A stretch of 64,000 nucleotides of DNA from Rhodocyclales bacterium GT-UBC (GTDB taxonomy: Bacteria; Pseudomonadota; Gammaproteobacteria; Burkholderiales; Rhodocyclaceae), in the NCBI GenBank assembly GCA_003583745.1, contig QXPY01000002.1:248001-312000 (forward strand), given 5' to 3'. The position numbers and the translations under genes were made by a program. Numbering within the stretch: the stretch's first letter is position 1; every line of letters starts with the position of its first letter. The notes beneath the pieces are model-generated. The model was not told where the DNA came from. It was given only the letters and a program-made list of their open reading frames with translations, and did no database searches. Positions 25,143-33,398 of the stretch are shown piece after piece.

Positions 25143-25505
25143 TTAGTCCGGAATGACCAGGGCGCGGCCGACGCGGGCCTCGACCCGGCAGTACTTCCAC
25201 AACTTGTAGGGACCATCGCCGACCGGCAGGGTACGGAACAGGTTGCAGACAGCCGTCACCGTTTCGATATCCGGCACATCGGCCAGCACATACGTCGTCC
25301 AGGGCGCAGCCAGGGAGGGGCCGACCATGATCCGGTCGTCATCCAGGTTGCCCAGTACGGTGACGCCGGGCAGCTTTTCGATACCTTTCATCATGGCGCT
25401 GAAGGCGCCCCAGACATCCTTGGCTTCTTCCGGCGTGGCGTCGAAGAAGTTCTGATTAACGCCGATACAGAACAGCGTACGCAGCGGGGTCATTTTTTCG
25501 CTCAT
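25143..25505 (-). CDS. iacB: Small conserved protein, IacB-like
   Basis: 120 residues with no signal peptide or metal motif. The sequence suggests a ferredoxin-like dimeric alpha/beta barrel (strand TLFCIGVNQNFF, helix AKDVWGAFSAMM, strand VTVLGNLDDDRIMVG). In described iac clusters iacB lies directly after iacA and encodes a small protein of unknown function; position and size agree here. The start at 25505 (MSEKMTPLRT) is supported by GGAGATAAAC just before it. Assignment rests mainly on synteny. Confidence 0.72.
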   Translation of the reverse strand: MSEKMTPLRTLFCIGVNQNFFDATPEEAKDVWGAFSAMMKGIEKLPGVTVLGNLDDDRIMVGPSLAAPWTTYVLADVPDIETVTAVCNLFRTLPVGDGPYKLWKYCRVEARVGRALVIPD

Positions 25506-25530
25506 GTTTATCTCCTTGGGGTTGGGTGAT

Positions 25531-26697
25531 TTAGAGGTAGCCCGGCAACGGCGGCAGGCCGAAGAACATCGCGCCGGCGTTCTGGTAGGTGATGTCGCCC
25601 ATGAAGGCATGTTGGGTCACCATCTGCGCGTCGCGCACGCAGGCCGCCAACGGGCTCGATTCATAGACGCCGGTCATCCCGGAAAGCATTTGTACCGAAC
25701 GGGCCACTTCGGCAGAAACGCGCGTCGCATTGGTCGCTGAGAGACGCAGCATGCTGACTTGCTGATCGCTCGGCGTGCCGCCGGCCAGCAAGACTTGCCA
25801 GACATCGTCGATCGCCCCGTAGAACCAGGCACGCGCCGAACGAAGCGCCGCTTCCGACTTGGCGACCTCAAGCTGGACATAGACCCGGTCCCCGAGGCGC
25901 GGGGCACCGGTCACCGAACTGCGGCCGACCGACATCGCGATCAGCTCATCCAGCGCGGCGCGGGCCACACCGAGGCCGACCGCAGAGAGAACCTGGGCTG
26001 CAAAGGCCAGCGTCGGATAGCGGTACAAGGGTTCTTCCAGCGAGGATTTGCCGCCCCGAACGAAGGTCCATTCCTCGGCGACCACGACGTCCTCGACCAC
26101 CAGATCGTGACTGCCGGTGCCTTGCAGGCCGGCGACATCCCAGTTCGGTTCGATTCTGACCTTGCTGCGCGGCATCACCGCCATGCGTGGCAAGCCCACC
26201 GAGTCGCCGCGCGTCGGCGCAATGCCGACCCCCACCACATCGGAGCCCATGCAACCGCTGGCGAAGCTCCAGCGGCCATTGATCAGTAAACCGCCTTCGA
26301 CATAATTGGCCGGACGCGGCGGGAAGATGCCGCCGGCAAAGACCAGATCCGGCGTCTCGGCATAAAGTTGCTTCAGGGTATCGACCGGCAATGCCGCCAA
26401 ATAGACGCCACCGATGCCAAAACTCGCCACCCAGCCGGCCGAACCATCGGCAGTGGCCAGGGTTTCGATCAATTCGCAGAATTCGGCGGGGGACTTTTCG
26501 TCACCACCAAAGCGCTTGGCAACCAGGGCGCGATAAACGCCCAAGGCGCGAAAGCGTTCAATGATGTCCTGAGAGATGAATTTCTGCGTTTCGAATTCTT
26601 TCCGGCGCTTTCTGATTTCGCGCAGCAAATCGTCAAGCGCGGCAGGCCCGGTGCTCGGGGCACGAACTTCCGAAGGGGCTTCTGTTGCCATTAACAT
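25531..26697 (-). CDS. iacA: Acyl-CoA dehydrogenase-fold flavin monooxygenase, IacA-like
   Basis: 388 residues of the acyl-CoA dehydrogenase superfamily in its two-component monooxygenase branch (like HpaB/DszC). Helical N-terminal domain: FISQDIIERFRALGVYRALV, then ATADGSAGW. Beta domain: NGRWSFASGCMGSDVV. C-terminal helices end in ITYQNAGAMFFGLPPLPGYL. IacA oxygenates IAA at C2 using reduced flavin from IacG, which opens the pathway. The start is set at 26697 because GGAG lies six bases upstream; a TTG at 26709 would overlap that RBS. It follows iacH by 27 bases. Confidence 0.85.
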   Translation of the reverse strand: MLMATEAPSEVRAPSTGPAALDDLLREIRKRRKEFETQKFISQDIIERFRALGVYRALVAKRFGGDEKSPAEFCELIETLATADGSAGWVASFGIGGVYLAALPVDTLKQLYAETPDLVFAGGIFPPRPANYVEGGLLINGRWSFASGCMGSDVVGVGIAPTRGDSVGLPRMAVMPRSKVRIEPNWDVAGLQGTGSHDLVVEDVVVAEEWTFVRGGKSSLEEPLYRYPTLAFAAQVLSAVGLGVARAALDELIAMSVGRSSVTGAPRLGDRVYVQLEVAKSEAALRSARAWFYGAIDDVWQVLLAGGTPSDQQVSMLRLSATNATRVSAEVARSVQMLSGMTGVYESSPLAACVRDAQMVTQHAFMGDITYQNAGAMFFGLPPLPGYL

Positions 26698-26724
26698 GAG
26701 GTTCTCCAAAGCTGGGGTTGGGGG

Positions 26725-27828
26725 TTAAAGCCGGGAAATGTGCGTCGCCACCGCGCACAACAATTCATCAGCCCCTTTGGCGGCCACCAGTTGCAAGCTG
26801 ATGGGGTAATCGGTGCGGGGCTTGAGCGGTATCGCGATCGCCGGATGACCGGAAAGATTGAACGGCCGGACCAGGGAGGTCATGCTGAGCAACTTGGTGG
26901 TGTCCGCGGCGTTCTCGATCAAGGGGGGGGCATCGGGCAAAGTCGGCAGCGCCAGGATGGGGAATTTCTGCAACGCGGCATCGACTTCCGCCGTGAAAGC
27001 CCGGCGAACTTCTTCGGCGCGCGCCACGTCGTCGGCCGTCCAGCGCGAGGCGGCGAGCAGGCGCTGCATGACGTCCTGGCCGACCAAGCCGGTCTTGACC
27101 AGATCGCGGCAGGCCGCCCAGGTCTCGACATTGATGATGACCATGCCGGCATCGTAGGCCGCAGTGAATTGTTCAAGATGGAGTCGGCCAAGCGGCAAAC
27201 CGGAAGCCGCCAATGCATCATCAACGGCCTGACGAATGACATCACTGGCCGGCACATCGAGCACACCGATACGGACCCCGTCCAATTCAGGCAGATCGCC
27301 AAAACCGGGCTCGATCGCCCGCATGCCATCAACCAATGCAGCCATGTTGGCCGCAAAGGGCCCCACGCAATCCAGGCTGCTCGCCGCAGGCATCACCCCC
27401 TGCCGGCTGACCCGCCCGAATGTCGGCTTCAGACCGAAGACGCCGCAACAGGCGGCGGGTACGCGAATCGACCCGCCGGTATCCGTGCCCAGAGCAAGAT
27501 CGACCTTGCCCGAGGCAACGGCAGCGGCCGAACCGCTGGAAGAGCCGCCGGGCACATAAGCCGGGTAGAGATGATTGAGCGGTGTCCCGGTCCACAAGTT
27601 AATGCCGGTCGTGCCGAACGCCAGTTCGTGCAGATTGGTCTTGCCGACGAGGTGATAGCCCTTGGCCAGCAGGCCATCGACCACCGTCGCATGCATCCCG
27701 GCCGGCGCCGCCTCTTCCAGCGCCCGACTGCCAGCCCGGGTCTGAAAGCCGGCGACATCGATGGTGTCCTTGACCGCCACGGAGGGTCCGGCCCCACCCA
27801 TATCCAAAGTCTGAACAAATAGCGTCAT
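26725..27828 (-). CDS. iacH: Amidase signature-family hydrolase, IacH-like, first gene of iac operon
   Basis: 367 residues. The amidase Lys-cisSer-Ser triad is visible: Lys20 in VAVKDTIDV, the cis-Ser in GGSSSGS (94-100) and the nucleophile Ser120 in GTDTGGSIRVPA. It hydrolyses an amide. In iac clusters IacH is an amidase homologue that could act on indole-3-acetamide, IAA conjugates or a ring-opened amide. Start ATG 27828 has AAGGA seven bases upstream; a GTG directly before it is less likely. It is the first gene after the divergent control region, so it leads the minus-strand operon. Confidence 0.85.
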   Translation of the reverse strand: MTLFVQTLDMGGAGPSVAVKDTIDVAGFQTRAGSRALEEAAPAGMHATVVDGLLAKGYHLVGKTNLHELAFGTTGINLWTGTPLNHLYPAYVPGGSSSGSAAAVASGKVDLALGTDTGGSIRVPAACCGVFGLKPTFGRVSRQGVMPAASSLDCVGPFAANMAALVDGMRAIEPGFGDLPELDGVRIGVLDVPASDVIRQAVDDALAASGLPLGRLHLEQFTAAYDAGMVIINVETWAACRDLVKTGLVGQDVMQRLLAASRWTADDVARAEEVRRAFTAEVDAALQKFPILALPTLPDAPPLIENAADTTKLLSMTSLVRPFNLSGHPAIAIPLKPRTDYPISLQLVAAKGADELLCAVATHISRL

Positions 27829-27903
27829 CACGCATTCCTTAATTTATTGACGAACACGCTTCACGACTTGTTTTTGCGTCACGAAAAGCGCTGTTGCGTA
27901 AAA

Positions 27904-27932
27904 AATTTAAGCTCGATTACGTGAATAGTCAA
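27904..27932 (-). promoter_or_regulatory. Sigma-70 promoter for the iacH operon
   Basis: On the minus strand TTGACT (27932-27927) and TAAATT (27909-27904) are separated by exactly 17 bases. The predicted transcript start is near 27897, giving a leader of about 69 bases to the iacH ATG. Confidence 0.6.
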
Positions 27933-27941
27933 ATGATTACG
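27915..27941. repeat. Direct repeats flanking the iacH -35 element
   Basis: The heptamer GATTACG (plus strand) occurs at 27915-27921 and 27935-27941, 20 bases apart, about two helical turns. One copy lies in the promoter spacer and the other just upstream of the -35, positions suited to regulator binding. Confidence 0.45.
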
Positions 27942-27949
27942 GTAACTTT

Positions 27950-27977
27950 TTTTGCACCGCACCAATTGCGTGCAAAA
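27950..27977. promoter_or_regulatory. Palindromic candidate operator upstream of iacH promoter
   Basis: Perfect 8-base arms TTTTGCAC (27950-27957) and GTGCAAAA (27970-27977) enclose a partly symmetric 12-base centre containing CAATTG. Its centre is about 67 bases upstream of the predicted iacH transcript start, a typical distance for an activator or for a MarR/LysR-type operator. The MarR gene at 36076 is the obvious candidate regulator. Confidence 0.5.
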
Positions 27978-28308
27978 TATTCGTCGACGCACTCAATCAG
28001 GGCAAAAAAAACACAACTCGACGAGCCGGCGGGTACACCACATAAAACATGTAATATATTGTTTTTTAACGATATTTAAGTCGCCGCAAAACCTGAAATG
28101 GCTCTAAACCAGGCGACAAACATCCTTGCAAAAAAACATTCAATCGACATAAAAAATATTTCACTATTCAAGCGAATAATGCGCAAATTCAACGCTGGCA
28201 TCACACTACTAATTAATTAAAATCAGTCACTGAGCAGCCCGCTGAAAAGCGCTGCCATCCATCTCAACCAAGCGCGCCAGAAAGCGCCGAAAACAAAGGA
28301 AACCCAAC

Positions 28309-28716
28309 ATGCCCAACCTGAACCTTTACCTTGTCGAAGGCTATTCCGATACGCAAAAGGCGCATATTTTCGCCCGCCTGACCGATGCCGTCGTAGACAG
28401 CCTGAGCGCCCCCAGAAGTGCAGTTCGGATATTCCTGATCGAATTGTTGGAAAAACACATCAGCGTCGGGGGAACCACCCTTTCGCTACTGCGCGAACAT
28501 AATCCAACGGGTCAAATACACGCCGGACCGACCATTCAAGCCCTGTTGATTGCCGGAAGAAGCGAGCAGCAAAAAGCCGCGCTGATCGGCTCACTCACCG
28601 CAGCAGTCGGCGAAGTGCTCGACATCCCGCCCGATTCCATTCGCATCATTGTTAGCGATATCCCGAATACCGACTTCGGGATGAATGGCGTTACCGCAAA
28701 GTCACTGGGCCGCTAG
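28309..28716 (+). CDS. Tandem 4-oxalocrotonate tautomerase-like protein
   Basis: 135 residues, about twice the length of a 4-OT monomer. The N-terminal unit begins MPNLNLYLVEGYSDTQKAHI, so Pro2 becomes the catalytic N-terminal proline after Met removal. The second unit (about 72-130) repeats the pattern with TIQALLIAGRSEQQKAALIG and ends IPNTDFGMNGVTAKS but has no free proline. This matches fused members such as the cis-CaaD/MSAD-like or malonate semialdehyde branches of the tautomerase superfamily. AAAGGAA precedes the ATG. It is the first plus-strand gene facing iacH. A keto-enol isomerisation in side-chain or ring breakdown is likely, but the substrate is unknown. Confidence 0.82.
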   Translation: MPNLNLYLVEGYSDTQKAHIFARLTDAVVDSLSAPRSAVRIFLIELLEKHISVGGTTLSLLREHNPTGQIHAGPTIQALLIAGRSEQQKAALIGSLTAAVGEVLDIPPDSIRIIVSDIPNTDFGMNGVTAKSLGR

Positions 28717-28748
28717 CCCGGATCGGTCGAAAAATCGCCATCGCACCA

Positions 28749-28779
28749 ACTTGGGGTCGCGAATCTCGCGACCCCAAGT
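28749..28779. repeat. Perfect 31-base palindrome downstream of tautomerase gene
   Basis: Two exact 14-base arms (ACTTGGGGTCGCGA and its reverse complement) enclose a 3-base centre. Neither strand has a T run after it, so it is not a classical terminator. It lies about 257 bases upstream of the sigma-54 element, the right range for an enhancer-binding-protein site. It could also end the tautomerase mRNA. Confidence 0.55.
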
Positions 28780-29035
28780 AAAAACCGGGGTGCAAGCGAT
28801 GCGCCCGGTGGCACTGCAACAGGCGAGTAGTGCGAAGTCCGGTTCATCCGCCGCGCCATCGTTTTAGATCACTGGCAAATCAGCCGCCATCGCGGCACTC
28901 GGCGACATCGAAAAAACACCTTAAGAATCACCAACCTGCAATCGAAATCATCGACCAACGGCCGTCCAGGCAGCGCTAACCGACGCGAATTTAGTTGATT
29001 TCTCATGTGATTTTTCGCTTCAGTTTTCTCTTTTT

Positions 29036-29052
29036 TGGCACACCCCTTGCTT
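29036..29052 (+). promoter_or_regulatory. Sigma-54 (RpoN) promoter before the importer operon
   Basis: TGGCAC (29036-29041) and TTGCTT (29047-29052) are separated by ACCCC, giving the required GG-N10-GC spacing and only one mismatch to the extended consensus. Transcription would start near 29064, about 93 bases before the binding-protein ATG. Such promoters need an enhancer-binding ATPase, and none is encoded in the window. Confidence 0.72.
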
Positions 29053-29156
29053 AGATGGATTCCGGTCCGCTCAGCTCCGTGGATGCATGGATAGACCGAT
29101 GCATTTCGGTCCTCACAAAAATTAGTCTGACTCGCTTTTTCCCCAGGAGAAATTTC

Positions 29157-30302
29157 ATGTTTGCTCAACGCCTTGTCGGTTCCCTGCTCGTTGGAAGCTT
29201 GTTCCTGAGCTGCGCCCATGCCCAGGTCAAGATCGGGGTGGTGACCTCGGCCACCGGTCCGATTGCCCTGGTCGGCATCCCCCAGAAAAACACCGTTCCG
29301 CTGATGCCTGCCAAAGCGGGCGGCGAAGCCATTCAGTACATCGCACTCGACGACGGCAGCGATCCGACAGCCTCTGTCTCCGCATTCAAAAAGCTGATCA
29401 GCGAAGAAAAGGTCGATGCCATCATCGGCCCATCCGGCTCACCGAACGCCATGGGCGTCATCCAGTTCGCCGCCGAAGCCGGCGTGCCGATGCTGGCCCC
29501 GGTGGGAACGGCAGCGGTGGTACTGCCGATGACCGAACAGAAAAAATGGGTTTTCAAGACCACCCAGAACGACGGCCTGATCGCCAGCGCGCTGATCGAA
29601 CACATGGCCAAGACCGGTATCAAGACGGTCGGCTTCATCGGCACCGGCGATCCTTACGGCGACAACTGGCACAAGGTTTTTTCCGAGCTGGCGGCGAAGA
29701 AGAACATCAAGGTTGTTGCCGCCGAGCGCTTCCAGCGCCAGGACACCTCACTGACCGCACAGAGTCTGAAGATTCTCGCCGCCAATCCGGATGCCGTATT
29801 GATCGCCGCCCCGGGCAGCTCATCCGTCATGCCGCAGACCACGCTGTTCGATCAAGGCTACAAGGGCAAGTTCTACCAGACTCACGGCGCCGCCCTGCCT
29901 GACTTCCTGAAGCTGGGCGGCAAGAAGGTGGAAGGCACCATCCTGGCCGCCAGCCTGATGCTGGTCCTCGACCAGGTGCCGGACAGCAATATCTCCAAGA
30001 AGGTCGCCAGCGATTACGTCAAGGCCTACGAGAAAGCCAATGGCAGCAAGCCGGCCACCTTCGGCGCCAACGTTTACGACGCCGGCCTGTTGCTCGAGAA
30101 AGCCATTCCGGTGGCCCTGAAGAAGGGCAAGCCGGGCACACCGGCCTTCCGCAGCGCCCTGCGTGATGCGCTTGAGCAAATCCGCGAACTGCCCGCCACC
30201 CAGGGCGTTTACACGATGAGCCCGAGCGACCACAGCGGCTTCGACGAACGCGGCCGCGAACTGATCACCGTTGCCAACGGGCAATGGACACTCGTTAAGT
30301 AA
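29157..30302 (+). CDS. ABC transporter substrate-binding protein of the IAA locus
   Basis: 381 residues with a signal peptide ending near AHA (about residue 21) and a LivK-like Peripla_BP_6 fold beginning VKIGVVTSATGPIALVGIP. CCAGGAGA precedes the ATG at 29157; an upstream in-frame Met at 29055 would start inside the sigma-54 transcript leader and is rejected. It is followed by its own permeases and ATPases, and shares an operon with aromatic-degradation genes, so the ligand is probably IAA or a related aromatic acid rather than leucine. It is paralogous to the orphan protein at 10421-11572. Confidence 0.88.
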   Translation: MFAQRLVGSLLVGSLFLSCAHAQVKIGVVTSATGPIALVGIPQKNTVPLMPAKAGGEAIQYIALDDGSDPTASVSAFKKLISEEKVDAIIGPSGSPNAMGVIQFAAEAGVPMLAPVGTAAVVLPMTEQKKWVFKTTQNDGLIASALIEHMAKTGIKTVGFIGTGDPYGDNWHKVFSELAAKKNIKVVAAERFQRQDTSLTAQSLKILAANPDAVLIAAPGSSSVMPQTTLFDQGYKGKFYQTHGAALPDFLKLGGKKVEGTILAASLMLVLDQVPDSNISKKVASDYVKAYEKANGSKPATFGANVYDAGLLLEKAIPVALKKGKPGTPAFRSALRDALEQIRELPATQGVYTMSPSDHSGFDERGRELITVANGQWTLVK

Positions 30303-30448
30303 GCCCACCACGACCAGCCCTGTCCGGCCCGCCCGAAGGCGGTGCTGGCGGGCGGCGCTCGTCCCTAATCCGACCAAAAAAACCTAAAAACCCGCCCTCG
30401 AAACAACAGAGAAACGCCGGCCAACCCCAGGCCGGAAGGAAAAACAGG

Positions 30449-30550
30449 ATGCACACAGGAAAACACTCACCGGAAAGGCAGGCCCCCCGGGCACCTGATG
30501 TTCGACGCCTTTCCGCCCAGCCGTCAGCCAAGAAAGAGCCACTCGCATGA
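30449..30550 (+). CDS. Candidate 33-residue leader ORF coupled to the permease gene
   Basis: An ATG at 30449 preceded by GGAAGGA opens a 33-codon frame. Its TGA overlaps the permease ATG (ATGA, 30547-30550), exactly the junction type used by the next four gene boundaries in this operon. The peptide is basic and Pro/Arg/Lys-rich (starting MHTGKHSPERQ) with no membrane segment. It may be a leader peptide that couples translation to the permease gene, which otherwise has a poor RBS. No family is known to me. The 244-base gap before the permease also contains a GCCCGCC/GGCGGGC inverted repeat (30327-30353). Confidence 0.4.
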   Translation: MHTGKHSPERQAPRAPDVRRLSAQPSAKKEPLA

Positions 30551-31584
30551 ACTACCAAATCGTGATGCTACTGGGGCAGGATGGCGTGACCAACGGCGCC
30601 ATCTACGCCCTGCTCGCCCTCTCCATTCTGCTGGTGTTCACCGTCACCCGGATACTGCTCATCCCGCAGGGTGAGTTCGTTTCTTTCGCCGCGCTGTGCA
30701 TGGCTGCCATGGAGGGGGGCAAGCCGCTCTACATCGGCTGGCTGTTGCTTGCGCTCAGCCTGGCTGCACTGGCCCTGGAGGCCAAGGAGCGCTACCAAGC
30801 CAACGGCAAGCTGCAACTGAAAGGCGGCGATTTCGCCTTCACCCTTTATTCGCTTGCCGCCTGCGCATTGCTGGCAACCGCTCCGCTCGGCACCGCCGGC
30901 AAGCCGATCCAGGCACTTCTGACGCTGGGCCTGATCGTGCCGCTCGGCCCCTTGATGTACCGGGTGTTTTTCCAGGCGATCGCCGCCGGCCATTCGCTGG
31001 TTCTGCTGATTGTGTCGATCGCCGTCCATGTCGCTCTGGTCGGTATCGGCCTGCTCATGTTCGGGGCCGAAGGTGCCCGCATCCAGCCTTTCTCCGAAGG
31101 TTCGATCCAGCTCGGTGGGGCCAACATCAACAGCCAGACCCTCTGGGTCGTTGCCGTCTCGCTGATCCTCATCGTCGCCCTCTATTTCTTTTTTGAAAAG
31201 ACGCTGTACGGCAAGGCGCTGCGTGCCACCGCGGTCAATCGACTGGGCGCCGAACTGGTCGGCATCTCGCCCGAACTGGCCGGCAAGGCAAGCTTCTCGC
31301 TGGCCGCCCTGATCGGCGCACTGTCCGGCATCCTGATCGCCCCGATCACCACGATCTACTTCGACTCCGGATTCGTCATCAGCCTGAAGGGCTTCGTCGG
31401 ATCCATCATCGGCGGCCTGGCCAGCTACCCGGTCGCCGCCATCGGCGCCCTCGGCATCGGCCTGGCAGAAGCTTTCTCGACCTTCTGGGCGAGCAGCTAC
31501 AAGGAAGTCATCGTCTTTACCCTGATTCTGCCGTTCCTGCTCTGGCGCTCCCTGGCCCATGGCGGCGTGGAGGAAGAAGAATGA
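30547..31584 (+). CDS. Branched-chain-type ABC permease (LivH family)
   Basis: 345 residues, with about eight to nine membrane helices. The N-terminal GVTNGAIYALLALSILLVFTV is the LivH signature, and the EAA-like cytoplasmic loop is seen in LYGKALRATAVNRLGAELVG. It is longer than E. coli LivH because of an inserted hydrophilic stretch (about 78-95, EAKERYQANGKLQLKGGD) between helices. It forms the inner-membrane channel with the LivM half of the next gene, overlapping by ATGA. Transport of IAA or related aromatic acids is inferred from context. Confidence 0.88.
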   Translation: MNYQIVMLLGQDGVTNGAIYALLALSILLVFTVTRILLIPQGEFVSFAALCMAAMEGGKPLYIGWLLLALSLAALALEAKERYQANGKLQLKGGDFAFTLYSLAACALLATAPLGTAGKPIQALLTLGLIVPLGPLMYRVFFQAIAAGHSLVLLIVSIAVHVALVGIGLLMFGAEGARIQPFSEGSIQLGGANINSQTLWVVAVSLILIVALYFFFEKTLYGKALRATAVNRLGAELVGISPELAGKASFSLAALIGALSGILIAPITTIYFDSGFVISLKGFVGSIIGGLASYPVAAIGALGIGLAEAFSTFWASSYKEVIVFTLILPFLLWRSLAHGGVEEEE

Positions 31585-33398
31585 AACCGGCAAACCTCTC
31601 CCCGAAAACGCTTTCCATCCTCTGCGTCGGCCTCGCCATCGCACTGGGTCCCATCGTGCTGCCCGAATACCAGGTCAGCCAGGTCAACAACATCGGCATC
31701 TTCGCCCTGGTCACCCTCGGCCTGATCCTGCTGACCGGCGTCGCCGGCATGACCAGCTTCGGCCAGGCCGCCTTCGTCGGGATCAGCGCCTACACCACGG
31801 GTTACCTAGCAACCAGCGAGCAATTGCCGGACTGGCTGGGCTGGGCCGGTGCCTCACCCTGGGCGGCGCTGGCCATCGGCCTGCTGCTCACCCTGGCGGT
31901 CGCCACGCTGCTCGGCGGTCTGACCCTCAAGCTCTCCGGTCACTATCTGCCGCTCGGCACCATTGCCTGGGGCCTGTCGCTCTACTACCTGTTCGGCACC
32001 CTCGAATTCCTCGGCGGCCACACCGGCATCAGCGGCATCCCTCCCCTGCAACTGTTCGGACTGACCCTCGATCAGGGCTACGAGCTCTACTATCTGATCT
32101 GGGCGCTGGTACTGGTGGCGGTGATCGTGACGCTGAACCTGCTTGACTCGCGCGAAGGGCGCGCCATTCGCGCCCTGCGTGGCGGCCAGTTGATGGCCGA
32201 GTCGATGGGGGTCAACACCTATCGCTCGAAACTGCTCGCCTTTCTCGTCGCCGCGACCTTTGCCGCGATCGCCGGCTGGCTCTACGCCTACACCCAGCGT
32301 TTCGTGGCGCCGGCGCCATTCAGCCTGCAAAGCGGCATCGACTACATGTTCATGGCGCTGATCGGCGGCGTCGGCCAGGTCTGGGGGGCGCTGCTCGGCG
32401 CCGCCAGCGTAACCTTCCTCAAGCAGTGGCTACAGGATCTGTTGCCGCACCTGCTCGGCAAGAGCGGCAATTACGAGTCGATTGTCTTCGGCCTGCTGAT
32501 TGTCTGGCTGATGCAGAAGGTTCCCGGCGGCATCTGGTCTTGGCTGTCGCCCAAGCTGCCCGACTGGAAGATCAAGAAGCCGGCCGCCCCCGGTGCCGAA
32601 TCGGGCGAAAAACTCGTCCGTCGCCCGCAGCCGCAGGCCGGCGAGGTCATTCTCGACGTCAGGAAGGTCACCCGCCGTTTCGGCGGCCTGGTCGCCAACA
32701 ACGACCTGAGCCTGAGCGTCAAGGCCGGCGAGATTCTCGCCGTGATCGGCCCGAACGGGGCCGGCAAGAGTACCTTGTTCAACCAGCTGTCCTGTGTCGA
32801 CACGCCGACCTCAGGCGAAATCCACTTCCGCGGCGTTCAGGTCAACGGCCGCAATGCACGCCAGATCGCCGGCCAGGGCCTGAGCCGGACCTTCCAGCAC
32901 GTCAAGCTGCTGCCGACCATGACGGTCCTCGAGAACGTCGCCATCGGCGCCCACCTGCGCGGCGAATGCGGCTTTATCAGCGCCGCCCTGCGTCTCGACC
33001 GCAAGGATGAAGCCAAGCTGCTGCAGGAAGCCCGCTACCAGCTGGAACGGGTCGGCCTCGGCAACTACCTGCATGTCGAAGCCGGCAGCCTGGCCCTGGG
33101 CCAGCAACGGATTCTCGAAATCGCCCGCGCCCTGTGCGCCGATCCCTGCCTGCTCTTGCTCGACGAGCCGGCGGCCGGCTTGCGACACATGGAAAAGCAG
33201 GCCCTGGCCGATCTGCTGCGCAAACTGCGCGCCGAAGGCATGGCCGTCCTGCTCGTCGAACACGACATGGACTTTGTCATGGGGCTGGTCGACCGCGTCT
33301 TCGTCATGGAATTCGGCCAACGGATCGCCGAGGGACTGCCTGAGGAAATCCAGAAAAACCCCGCCGTGCTTGAGGCTTATCTGGGAGGTGCAGAATGA
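31581..33398 (+). CDS. Fused ABC permease and ATPase (LivM-LivG)
   Basis: 605 residues. Residues 1 to about 325 are a LivM permease (TGVAGMTSFGQAAFVGISAY; loop EGRAIRALRGGQLMAESMGV). After a Pro/Ala-rich linker (about 330-350) comes a LivG-type ATPase with Walker A GPNGAGKST (near 389), the variant signature LALGQQRILEIARAL in place of LSGGQ, and Walker B LLLLDEPAAGL. The C-terminus shows the LivG-specific extension ending NPAVLEAYLGG. No stop or frameshift separates the halves, so it is a true fusion. It is coupled by ATGA overlaps to both neighbours. In the second Liv system of this window (43516-45152) these are separate genes. Confidence 0.9.
   Translation: MKPANLSPKTLSILCVGLAIALGPIVLPEYQVSQVNNIGIFALVTLGLILLTGVAGMTSFGQAAFVGISAYTTGYLATSEQLPDWLGWAGASPWAALAIGLLLTLAVATLLGGLTLKLSGHYLPLGTIAWGLSLYYLFGTLEFLGGHTGISGIPPLQLFGLTLDQGYELYYLIWALVLVAVIVTLNLLDSREGRAIRALRGGQLMAESMGVNTYRSKLLAFLVAATFAAIAGWLYAYTQRFVAPAPFSLQSGIDYMFMALIGGVGQVWGALLGAASVTFLKQWLQDLLPHLLGKSGNYESIVFGLLIVWLMQKVPGGIWSWLSPKLPDWKIKKPAAPGAESGEKLVRRPQPQAGEVILDVRKVTRRFGGLVANNDLSLSVKAGEILAVIGPNGAGKSTLFNQLSCVDTPTSGEIHFRGVQVNGRNARQIAGQGLSRTFQHVKLLPTMTVLENVAIGAHLRGECGFISAALRLDRKDEAKLLQEARYQLERVGLGNYLHVEAGSLALGQQRILEIARALCADPCLLLLDEPAAGLRHMEKQALADLLRKLRAEGMAVLLVEHDMDFVMGLVDRVFVMEFGQRIAEGLPEEIQKNPAVLEAYLGGAE

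Larger units (their letters stand above)
27829..28308. other. AT-rich divergent control region between iacH and the tautomerase gene
   Basis: This 480-base region has a much lower GC content than the flanking genes and no credible gene. It contains the minus-strand promoter, paired direct repeats and palindrome listed separately. I could not pick a good plus-strand promoter for the tautomerase gene; A/T runs around 28130-28165 are candidates. Confidence 0.6.
28717..29156. other. Regulatory gap between tautomerase gene and importer operon
   Basis: 440 bases with no credible gene. It holds a perfect palindrome at 28749-28779 and a sigma-54-type promoter at 29036-29052. The long minus-strand frame crossing 28869-29219 runs through that promoter and the start of the next gene and lacks coding character. 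Confidence 0.55.

Noticed and set aside
28869..29219. 116-codon minus-strand frame in the gap before the importer operon
   Set aside because: It runs across the sigma-54 promoter and into the start of the binding-protein gene, and its sequence is unlike any protein family.
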